NCBI GenBank assembly: GCA_964647625.1
Contig: CAZYHZ010000002.1
Span: forward strand, 86,086-150,085
Source: DASRJG01 sp964647625
GTDB lineage: Bacteria; Acidobacteriota; Polarisedimenticolia; Polarisedimenticolales; DASRJG01
Direction: 5' to 3'
Length of the DNA stretch: 64,000 nt
A program made the translations under genes and the position numbers. The notes under the pieces are model-generated. The model made no database searches and was not told where the DNA came from. It saw only the letters and a program-made list of their open reading frames with translations. Below, one piece after another: positions 9,320-18,100 of this stretch (the stretch's first letter is position 1; the number at the start of each line of letters is the position of its first letter).

Positions 9320-9613
9320 CTTTGCCTCCGTTTCTGAAGAACTCGGTGTCCGCGGACGGAGCGCCGACGCGGCGCCAATGTTCAGATCAGACGTCACATT
9401 CGCAGGTCCTCGGGCGGGCGAAACTACCGCGCAACCCGTGGCAATCCTCATGCATCTCCCCTCCTCCGAGTAAATCGGATTCGGCGAGCGGATTCGGACA
9501 CCGCCCAAAACCTTGTGCCCGACCGACGGACCAAGATCCGGAGGTGTGGAGGGGTTCATGCCGCGGCGCGGACGAACAGCGCTCGTCGCTAACTCGCTCC
9601 AAGGCGGGAAGAT
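9320..9613. other. Upstream region of the peptide operon
   Basis: About 294 bp between the peptide gene and repeat R1. It contains the alternative upstream start of the peptide (ATG at 9451, minus strand, strong GGAGGAGGGG site). The remaining ~160 bp to R1 hold no ORF I trust and presumably the minus-strand promoter. No clear -35/-10 pair could be chosen in this GC-rich stretch. Confidence 0.4.
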
Positions 9614-9760
9614 TTGGTCGGGGCGACAGGACTTGAACCTCGGACCGCTTGCGCCAGAATGGGCGGAGAAGGTGCGCGCCACGGGCGCTACGAGCTTTTC
9701 CGGATCTCGAAACGCGCCAAATGCGCGGAGTGCGTCATGGTGTGTGGGGACCATTTGGAG
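9614..9760 (-). repeat. Repeat R1: tRNA-Pro 3' half plus conserved tail
   Basis: The most distal and most diverged copy. Bases 9614-9659 match the 3' half of the tRNA-Pro gene with about seven mismatches; 9660-9760 is the tail, including the GTGTGGGGACCATTTGG end. It is flanked on the low side by GGCGGGAAGA, also seen beside R3. No gene overlaps it convincingly. Confidence 0.8.
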
Positions 9761-9885
9761 CCCGGCTTGCGGGGATGGTACGGCAGGCGTTCCGCGCTAA
9801 CGACTGTGCCCTCGGCTGGAAGCGACCCGGGCATCCCGATTGCCTCACGGCGTATGAATCGAGCACGATCGAGGAGGAGAATCGG

Positions 9886-10539
9886 GTGAGACTGCTCTGC
9901 GTATTCGCGGCCTGTGCGGTGCTCGCGATGCCGGCGTTCGCCCAAGGGACCGGTTGCGCGGGCCAACCCGACGGCACACCCTGCGACGACGGGAATGCGT
10001 GCACGGTGAGAGACACCTGCTACTACGGATATTGCACGGGGGGTGGTGTCCGCAATTGCAATGACGGCAATCCGTGCACGATCGATTCGTGCGACCCGTA
10101 CCGCGGTTGCGTTCACAATGTCGATCCCTATTGCACGTCGAACCGGCCGCCGGATTGCGGGCACGCGGCCTCGAGCCGGGTTGAGCTTTGGCCGCCGCAC
10201 GCCGAGATGCTGCCCGTGCGGGTGATCGGTGTGACCGATCCCGATGGCGATGCGGTTACGATCACGGTGACCGGCGTCGTGCAGGATGAGCCGGTGGACG
10301 ACGGCGAAGAGGACATCACCTGTCCGGACGCCGAGGTTGTTTTGGCGAATTCGATTTCGTTGCGCGCCGAACGCCGACGCGACGGATACGGGCGCATCTA
10401 CCGCATCAGTTTCACCGCGACGGACACGAGCGGCAACGCGTGCTCGGGAACCGTCGAATCGTGCGTTCCCCTGCTCAATGGGCAACCCTGTCTCGACACC
10501 GGCGCCACGTTCGACCCCGGCGAGTGTGTCGAAGAATGA
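9886..10539 (+). CDS. Small exported Cys-rich MopE-like protein
   Basis: 217-aa protein starting at GTG 9886, with ribosome site GAGGAGGAG before it and a signal peptide (LLCVFAACAVLAMPAFAQ). Residues ~20-85 carry CDDGNACTVRDTC and CNDGNPCTIDSC units like those in the Cys-rich protein at 5112-6317. The C-terminal ~130 residues form a beta-rich HYR/Ig-like domain (VIGVTDPDGDAVTITVTGV, ISFTATDTSGNAC), common in secreted proteins of this kind. It is the first gene after repeat R1 and is convergent with the 1396-aa protein. Secreted or cell-surface; specific role unknown. Confidence 0.8.
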   Translation: MRLLCVFAACAVLAMPAFAQGTGCAGQPDGTPCDDGNACTVRDTCYYGYCTGGGVRNCNDGNPCTIDSCDPYRGCVHNVDPYCTSNRPPDCGHAASSRVELWPPHAEMLPVRVIGVTDPDGDAVTITVTGVVQDEPVDDGEEDITCPDAEVVLANSISLRAERRRDGYGRIYRISFTATDTSGNACSGTVESCVPLLNGQPCLDTGATFDPGECVEE

Positions 10540-10634
10540 ATCGCAGACGCCGGGGTCCAGCCGAATTTCATCCAACCCGATCTCGACATGCCGAGTGCCC
10601 CGTTGCGGAAACCATGTTTCAGGGCACCCGGCTC

Positions 10635-13600
10635 TCAATCACAGTCCATCGGCTCCGTTATGTCAGATCCCGTCGTGAAGGCCCAGACGGTACCCTTGGT
10701 GATGCCTCCGTGACTCACCGAATCGATGCGCCAGTAGTAGGTTTGGTTCGCAGACAGTGGAGTCGGCACATCCCACCAACGCTCGAACACCGACGGAGCT
10801 TGGTATATTCCAGTCGTGTCGCGCGTCGCGCCTGCGACCTCCGCTTCGTCCGTGCCCAGATAAACATCGCTCGCGCTCGAATTGAGCCCGGCAACCCAGC
10901 AGGCACGCTGGCGTCGGTTGACATTCGTGGCGTGATCGGCGGGGTTCGGGGATGTGGCCATTCCTGGCATGGTTACGGGCATAGACTCCCGGTACGCGGA
11001 GTCCCCAAATGCCTGGCTCGTTGCGCGGACACGATACGTGTAGGTCCTGTTTTTCACAGCGCTTCCGTCGTTGTAGCAGTCACGGCCTGGTGGGCATTCG
11101 ATCTCATAGGGCGCCGGATCAACCAGCGATTCCCAAGCCCCGTTTCCGTCTCGGCGCTCGATGCGGTAACCGTACTCCATCGCCGACGAATCGGTCCACG
11201 ACACCTGAACTCCGGGGCGCGTCCCGGCGCCAGCGACCACGAGGGTCGGCATATTCACCGGTAGCGTGATAGATGCCACGTTTGAATCACCCGAGAAATA
11301 TCCGTGTGGTGGTTCGGGATCCGACCTCCACGCTCTGACCTTGTAGAAATAAGTGCCCTCCGTCACTTCGTCGGTGTAGGAGAGCATGTTCGCCGTGCCA
11401 TTCGGCGTCAGATCGTCGTAGTTTCCAGTCGCGCCGAGCGCACGGTAGACGTGAAACTTCTCCTGGCAGGAAGAGTTATTCGTCCACGTCAGCACGATCG
11501 GACCACCCGGGACGCCAGTGGCGATCAGATTCGTGGGAGCGTTGGGTCCGAGACACCCGTCGGCGACGTTCGATGCCCCCGATTGGTCCCATCCTCGCCT
11601 CCCGACGACTTTGTAATAGTAGTGCTCTTCGCTCGACGGCGGCGCGTCGACATATGAAGTCTCTCCTGGACTCGTTTCGGTCACGGTCGTGAACTCGCCC
11701 GGAGTCGGTCCGCTGGCTCTCAGAACGAGGTAGGTCGTGTATGCGGGCGATTCTTGCGTGCTGTTACGCCAGGAAAGCGTCACCTTGCTCCCGTTCGAAC
11801 TCGCCTGAAGGTTGAAGGGGGCGAAGTACGCCGGATGCTCATCTCCTCTCAACAAGACGCCGGTCAACGGGAATTCCATCGCGACGTTGTCAAGATTGAT
11901 CCGAGGGGACCCTTCCTGCGATTCCTCGTCGTAGAAGGGCGGCATGACGGGCCGGTCCGGATGCTCGTCGTCAGGAGTTCTGAGCAATGACAATCCCTTC
12001 TCGACGAGAGGATCATCGTCGGGAATGGAACCCTCTTCGTCATTGAGCTTGTAGTACCCGTCTTGGCAAGTCGACGGAGCAGGATTCGGCTCTCCATCCT
12101 TGCAATGCCAGCGAGCCTCAGCGAAATCCACGACTCTCGACGCCGCAGGGTCTTCGAAGTGGGATGGCGTTTCCCACGCAGTGTTGCCCAAGAGCTCGAT
12201 GTCCACCTCGGATTTTTGTGAGGTGTGCTCGATACGCGCGCCTTGAAGGATCTGCGACTCCGAATCCCAATCGAAGTGGTTGGTGTTCACGACGCTCACG
12301 TTTCCGGGGACGTCTTCGATCGATACGGCGTTGGTACCGCGTGCGCCTGTGGTGGCGATCTTCGTGCCCTGCAATGTCACGTCGACCGGCCCTCCACCCC
12401 CTTCCACACGAAGGAACTGCCTTGATTGCTCCATGTAGATGCTCGAAAACAGCCCTCGGAATCCCGCCTGGCCGTTGGTCACGCGGATCTCGTTATCGTT
12501 GAGGAAAAAGCCGGAGGTCCATACGGCCATTGGAAAGGACTGGGTTGCGCCGCCGCGGATGCGGTAGCCCACGTCGGTGCGACTGTCGCCTCCGTAGACA
12601 CCGCTATCCATCACATCGACGCGCACTTGATCCAGTCGATCGAAATCGATTCCCGCATAGTCTTCGGCCCCGGCCGGCTGCCGGACCCGGACCCGGTTCA
12701 CGAAAACGCGGCTGTCCTTCTGATCAACGTTCTCTACGACGATGCCGTTCGCGGCGGCGTCGCTCCGGAGAGCGCCAAACCACAGATCCTGAATCGTGAG
12801 CTGGCTCGCGTTGGTCGCGTCTACGTGCATCATCGTGCCGCCGTTGGACCCATGCCAATACAGCCAGCTGCGCTGACCATCGCCCAAGATGTGCAAATCG
12901 CTGCCCGCCCCGACCGACACGGGTTCGGTCAAATCGTAGGAACCACTTGGGAGGTGGACGAGTGAACCTCCCGACGCGCGGGCTGCATCGACGACATCCT
13001 GGAAGTTGTTTCCATCGGTGACCGTGAAGACCTGATGACCGTCCAGATCGTCGAGCGGAGCGGGAAGCGACGGAACGTTCACGGCGTCCAGCGAAGAACC
13101 AAGGGTGTCGTTGATCGCATGGACGCGTGTGCGGGGCCCGTCGTACGCCTGCGCGCTCGTGAACTTGTTGCCGACCGACAAGACGTCAGAATGCGGTGCC
13201 GAAGACTGATCGTCCGTCCCCGCAGATACGTAAACCGGAACGCTGGGTGTCACCCGTTGGCTGGTGTCGACCTCGTTGTCCAGCAGGATCACCGCGCCTG
13301 CGTTCAGGATTGTGATCGCATGGTCACTGAGCGGAACGCCGGGCGGCGGCGATTGGGACAATTGGACCCGGTTGTGGATGATCGTCTGCGGCGCTCGAGT
13401 GCCACCCCCATTGGCATAGATGAACTGGCCCGAGCCCTTCGACCAATTGTCTCGGATCGTGAAATGCCCGGTCGGCGAGTAGAAAATATCGTGTGTCTTG
13501 TTATTGACGAATCGCGATCTGAGGACTCGGAAATCGCCGCCCCAATCCGACGGGTCGCCGTCGCGACTGTGACCGACGGCGGTGTCGCCGTATTCGTCCT

Positions 13601-14825
13601 TGATGTAGTTAGTGATGCCCGCAACCCAGTTTCCTTCGAACTTGCTGTCCCAGATGTATTCCTGGAGAGCGTTCGCGTCCTCGATGCTGATTCCAAAATC
13701 GTTGTTGAGGAACGTGCAGCGCCGGATGGTCATCTCGTCGTTGCGAACGTTGTAGTGCCCGACGCGCAGTCCGATCCATGCGTTCTTGAAGACGCTGTCG
13801 AAGTGCGCGCTGCCGGTGTCGTAGTAGCCGATATTACGACGAAGGTGGGGGTGCTGCTCGTTTCCGGCTATCCCGTCGCACTGAAGCGAGTACTCGCTGG
13901 GAGGAGGGCAGCCATCCGGGTCATTGGAATCGCAAAACCCGCAGGCGGATTCGTCGAATGCGACGACATACCTCGAGGCGGGGTCGGCGTCCGGTTTCTC
14001 GGCATCGGTTCCGGCATCCCAGGTGAAGTTTCGGAACGTCGAATACAAGCTCCCTTCGTCATGGAACATCACCGCGGCCTGAACCTCAAAGTGACAGGCG
14101 GGCAAATCTCCGGGTCCACAATCGCCGGAATACTCGGCGTGGGTTCCTTGCGCGCCGCTGTCGCTATTCAAGACCTTGATAATTCTCCCGGGCGGCCCGA
14201 TCCACTTGATGATCGTTCCGTTCATGCTCTGGCCGATGAGGGAGACGCCGTACTTGCCTTCCAGGAAGACCGTTTGGCTTAGGAGGTATGTGCCGTCGGG
14301 GAAGTAGAGCACTGCCGGAGCCGGGTTCTTGGGCTGATCATCGGGGTCAAATTTGGGGTCAGTTTCGCCGAGGAGTTCGAGCCTGCATTGGATTCCGAGG
14401 GAATCATCGTTGCAGTCGTGCGGATCGACGTCGGGACATCCGTCAAGCGGGGCTGTTACATCTACCCATGAGCTCAGAGGTGCCCCAGTATAGACCGGAA
14501 TGGCCCAGGTCACGTTCGAACAGTCGTCAGGATCCTCGTCCGCACAGACCTGGTAGAAGTACCTTTCCCTGCTGGGATGTGGCTGGTCTTCATAATACGT
14601 CTGATCACAAAGACCACTTGCAATGTTCTCCCAAGAAGCGTTGTCCAGCCGTCGTTGGACGTTGACGCACAGTCCGGACGTACTTTGGCCCCAACTCAGT
14701 TCGATACGATCCGGCGCGATCGGAACGGCCTTCAGACCCGTTGGGGCGGCTGCCCACACCTGCGATGGAAGTGAAATCAGAAGCAAGGTCGTGAGCGCAA
14801 ACCACACGTTGACCCGAGTTTTCAT
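10635..14825 (-). CDS. Giant secreted FN3 / beta-helix protein
   Basis: 1396-aa protein with a signal peptide (VWFALTTLLLISLPSQVWA). Order of domains: an N-terminal fibronectin-III-like module (~residues 27-120), then two pectate-lyase-like beta-helix blocks (~140-600, starting VLYFPDGTYLL; ~620-900, starting GGSLVHLPSGSYDL), and three or more FN3 modules (~1010-1300, e.g. TLSWRNSTQES, VLTWTNNSSC, VQVSWTDSSAM). The C-terminal ~90-residue region is Ig/FN3-like (ACWVAGLNSSASDVYLGTDEAEV, YYWRIDSVS). Likely an extracellular carbohydrate-active or adhesive protein; no catalytic residues assigned. Gene lies between repeats R1 and R2, with R2 about 165 bp upstream of its start. Confidence 0.85.
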   Translation of the reverse strand: MKTRVNVWFALTTLLLISLPSQVWAAAPTGLKAVPIAPDRIELSWGQSTSGLCVNVQRRLDNASWENIASGLCDQTYYEDQPHPSRERYFYQVCADEDPDDCSNVTWAIPVYTGAPLSSWVDVTAPLDGCPDVDPHDCNDDSLGIQCRLELLGETDPKFDPDDQPKNPAPAVLYFPDGTYLLSQTVFLEGKYGVSLIGQSMNGTIIKWIGPPGRIIKVLNSDSGAQGTHAEYSGDCGPGDLPACHFEVQAAVMFHDEGSLYSTFRNFTWDAGTDAEKPDADPASRYVVAFDESACGFCDSNDPDGCPPPSEYSLQCDGIAGNEQHPHLRRNIGYYDTGSAHFDSVFKNAWIGLRVGHYNVRNDEMTIRRCTFLNNDFGISIEDANALQEYIWDSKFEGNWVAGITNYIKDEYGDTAVGHSRDGDPSDWGGDFRVLRSRFVNNKTHDIFYSPTGHFTIRDNWSKGSGQFIYANGGGTRAPQTIIHNRVQLSQSPPPGVPLSDHAITILNAGAVILLDNEVDTSQRVTPSVPVYVSAGTDDQSSAPHSDVLSVGNKFTSAQAYDGPRTRVHAINDTLGSSLDAVNVPSLPAPLDDLDGHQVFTVTDGNNFQDVVDAARASGGSLVHLPSGSYDLTEPVSVGAGSDLHILGDGQRSWLYWHGSNGGTMMHVDATNASQLTIQDLWFGALRSDAAANGIVVENVDQKDSRVFVNRVRVRQPAGAEDYAGIDFDRLDQVRVDVMDSGVYGGDSRTDVGYRIRGGATQSFPMAVWTSGFFLNDNEIRVTNGQAGFRGLFSSIYMEQSRQFLRVEGGGGPVDVTLQGTKIATTGARGTNAVSIEDVPGNVSVVNTNHFDWDSESQILQGARIEHTSQKSEVDIELLGNTAWETPSHFEDPAASRVVDFAEARWHCKDGEPNPAPSTCQDGYYKLNDEEGSIPDDDPLVEKGLSLLRTPDDEHPDRPVMPPFYDEESQEGSPRINLDNVAMEFPLTGVLLRGDEHPAYFAPFNLQASSNGSKVTLSWRNSTQESPAYTTYLVLRASGPTPGEFTTVTETSPGETSYVDAPPSSEEHYYYKVVGRRGWDQSGASNVADGCLGPNAPTNLIATGVPGGPIVLTWTNNSSCQEKFHVYRALGATGNYDDLTPNGTANMLSYTDEVTEGTYFYKVRAWRSDPEPPHGYFSGDSNVASITLPVNMPTLVVAGAGTRPGVQVSWTDSSAMEYGYRIERRDGNGAWESLVDPAPYEIECPPGRDCYNDGSAVKNRTYTYRVRATSQAFGDSAYRESMPVTMPGMATSPNPADHATNVNRRQRACWVAGLNSSASDVYLGTDEAEVAGATRDTTGIYQAPSVFERWWDVPTPLSANQTYYWRIDSVSHGGITKGTVWAFTTGSDITEPMDCD

Positions 14826-14988
14826 CTGATCGGCCCCCCTACGCGGATGCTATCACCGTGCAAGTGATACGGAGCATGCCGGCGCAAGCCCAAAGCGCCG
14901 CGGCCAGAGCATTGCGAAAACCATCGATCGAGTCCGCACGCGACGACAGACGTCGCCCACCGCGCTGAATTGCCGATCACAGGAAGAA

Positions 14989-15119
14989 TTGGTCGGGCGA
15001 GAGGATGTGAACCTTCGACCACGTGCACCCCAACGGACCGAGGCGGCGCTCGTCATGGGCATTGCGCGCTAGCTGCGGCCGTGAATCGCGCCAAACGCAC
15101 GGAGTGCGTATCGGCTCGG
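14989..15119 (-). repeat. Repeat R2: tRNA-Pro 3' half plus shortened tail
   Basis: Bases 14989-15033 match the tRNA-Pro 3' half with one deletion and three mismatches; the tail runs to about 15119 and lacks the terminal GGGGACCATTTGGGG block seen in the other copies. The 300-bp gap 14826-15128 contains only this repeat. Confidence 0.78.
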
Positions 15120-15128
15120 CGCCGCGTC

Positions 15129-18100
15129 CTACGGGCACGACCCCGACTCGTTGGCGGTCCTGGCGCCGGCGGTTGCAGAGCCGTAAGGTCCGTCGTCGGT
15201 GCCGTTCGACCCGACGACGAGGTACCAGTAGAACGGACTGCCGGACGTCGATGGGTTCTCCGTGAGGATCGGGCCCGAGTCGAGCGCGGATCCGCTGAAG
15301 CGCGTGCACGAATCGGACGAGGCATCGAGCAGGCCGGGAAGGGACGACGATGCGCCGCGCAGAATGCGGTACGTCGTCGCGCCAGACGCCGCTGCCCAGG
15401 TCAGCTCGGCCCTGGAAATCCACGTCACGCCGGTGACTTCGGCCACCGGGCTCGGCCCGATCGTCCGGCACGCCGAGAACTCCGACGTGTTGCCGGCCGC
15501 GTCGGTGGCAGTCGCGGTGACGACGCCCGAGGCCGAAGCCGGAACGACGACGTCGAACGATCCGTTGCAGCTTCCGTCGGTCGAAACGGTCGTGGACCCG
15601 AGATAAGACGCTCCTTCGCCGTTCCCGAGCGCATCGCACGCCGCGTTCGCATAGAAGTCGATGGTGAAGCTGGACGATGCGGTGCTGTTCAGCGTGCCCT
15701 TGACGTGCGTCGACGAGCCCGACTGGGTGGCCGAGGTGAGCGCGGGGAAGTTCTGGATGCCGTTGGCGCCCGTGTCGCCGTCGCACGCGTCGTTGGGGGT
15801 GATCCCGATGGAGTGCAGATCGATGCCGAGGCCGGTGTTCGAGTAGATGCGGTTCCCCCGGACCGTCTGGCCCGCGGCGTTGCCGGCGACCGAGACGCCG
15901 GCATACGCGGTTCCCGTTCCCGTCGCGCCATTGAAGGCGACCACGTTTCCCTCACCGGGGCCCGTGCCTCCGATCACGCACGCCGCGGGCGACGTGAGGT
16001 AAATTCCGGAGTAGGCGTTGCCCAGGCTGCGCGTTCCGGTGACGTCGGTGCCGACCCAGTTTCCCTGAACGGTGAACGAGCCCTGCCCGAGGCTGATTCC
16101 CTGGTAGCCGCTGGCCGCGACGACGTTCCCGAGGATCGACGCCGTTCCGGTGATCGCGCCCCAGATCCCTTCACCGGTGTTGCCGAGCGCCGCGGTTCCA
16201 GCGGCGTTCGTGCCGATCAGATTTCCCTGGATGACGATGCCGGACGTCGCGAGGCCGTACGACGCGATGCGCACGCCCGCGTTGCCCGAACGTCCGGCCG
16301 CGATGACGTTGCCCGCGCCCGGGGCCGATCCGCCGACCGTCGCATTTGCGACGTAGTACAGCTCGACGCCGATCGTGTTGCCGATGCCGGCGGTCCCGTT
16401 GATGTCGGTGCCGATGTAATTCCCCTGGATGACGTTTCCCTGCGCCATGGAGCCGCTCGATCCGGAGATGTAAATCCCGTCGGCGCCGTTGCCCGAGATC
16501 ACGTTCCGCGCGCCGGGGGCGGTTCCACCGATCAAGTTGTTCTCGGAGCGCTGGAGGGCGATGCCGTACACCCCGTTGCCGATGGCCGCGGTCCCGGCGG
16601 CGTTCGTGCCGATGAGGTTTCCCTGGATGACGTTGTTCGACGCGGCGATCTCATAGAGATCGATGCCGCGCTGGGCGTTTCCCGAGATGACGTTGCCCGC
16701 GCCGGGTGCCGTTCCGCCGATCGTGTTGCCGCCGCTCGCCAGCTCGACGCCGAACGCGTAGTTGGGAAGCGCGACCGTGCCCGTGATGTCGGTGCCGATG
16801 TAATTCCCCTGGACCTGGGCTCCGGTGGCGCCGTTCGTGATCCATACGCCGCCATTGTCGTTGTTGCCCGAGATGAGGTTCCGCGCGGCCGCGGTGGTGC
16901 CACCGATCTGAACTCCCGGGGCGCCGTCGACGTAGACGCCGGCGCCGCGGCAGCCCCGGTCGAGCGTCCCCGTGACGTCCGTGCCGATCTGATTCCCCTG
17001 GATGACGGTGCCGCTCGATGCCGCCCCGCCGACGACGACGCAGTGCGCGGAGTGATAGTTGACCGTTCCGTCGTCGCCGATCACGTTGCGCGCGCCCGCC
17101 GCCGTTCCGCCGATGCGCGTGTTCGGCGCCCCGGTGATGCGGATTCCGACGGCGGTGTTATAGAGGCCGTTCGCGCCCGACGCGTCGAGCCCCAGGATGT
17201 TCCCTTGGATGATCGTCCCGGTCGCGGTGGTACCGCTGACGTCGATCGCGTCGGCGAAGCGATCGACGAGACCGTTCGGAGCCGTCCCGTTGCCCGCGAT
17301 GACGTTGCCCGCGCCGGGCTGGCCGATCCTCGTGTTGGGGGCGCCGACGATCCGCACGCCGTCGTCGTAATTGGGGATCCGTGCGTTGCCTGCGGCGTTC
17401 GTCCCGATCTTGTTGGAGAGGATGATCGTTCCATTGGCCGAGCCGCCGTTGACGGTGATGCCGACCTGGTTTCCCGAGATCAGGTTGTCGTGGATGAAAT
17501 TCCCGTACACCGGATCGCCGTACCCGCCGTCGATCAGGATCCCGCTCTTGCCGTTGCGCGCGGCGGTCGCCCCGGTCGCATCGGTGCCGACGTAGCAGTT
17601 CTGGACGGAGCCGGCGTAGGCGGCAGCCCCCCGCAGGACGATGCCGTTGCCGGAGAATCCGCGGACGATGAGGCCGTTGATGAACGTGTTGTCGGCCTGG
17701 ACGGTCAGCCCGTCGCAGGACACGCCCTGCGAGACGTCGGGGCAGCCCGCACCGTCCAGCTCGAGCAGCGGCGGGCCGGTGTAGGTCGCGCCGCCGAGGT
17801 CCCACCCATCCAAGATCACGGGCTTGGTGATCGCCGGAAGCTGCGAGGCGACCTGGATCGTGCGCACGCCCGAGCCCGAGATCTCGAGAGGAATCGTGGC
17901 TCCGGACGGCCAGTCGTCGGCGTCGAGGATCGCCTGGCGCAGCGATCCCCGTCCGCTGTCGGCCGTGTTGGTCACGTGGAGCGATTCGACGATGAACGAG
18001 TCGGAGACGTCGTAGAAGACGTTGCCGACGGCCTCGACCTTGATCCGAGCGCCCGACGTGACCTCGAACGGGAGCGTCACCGTCTCCGAGCCGTCGTTCG

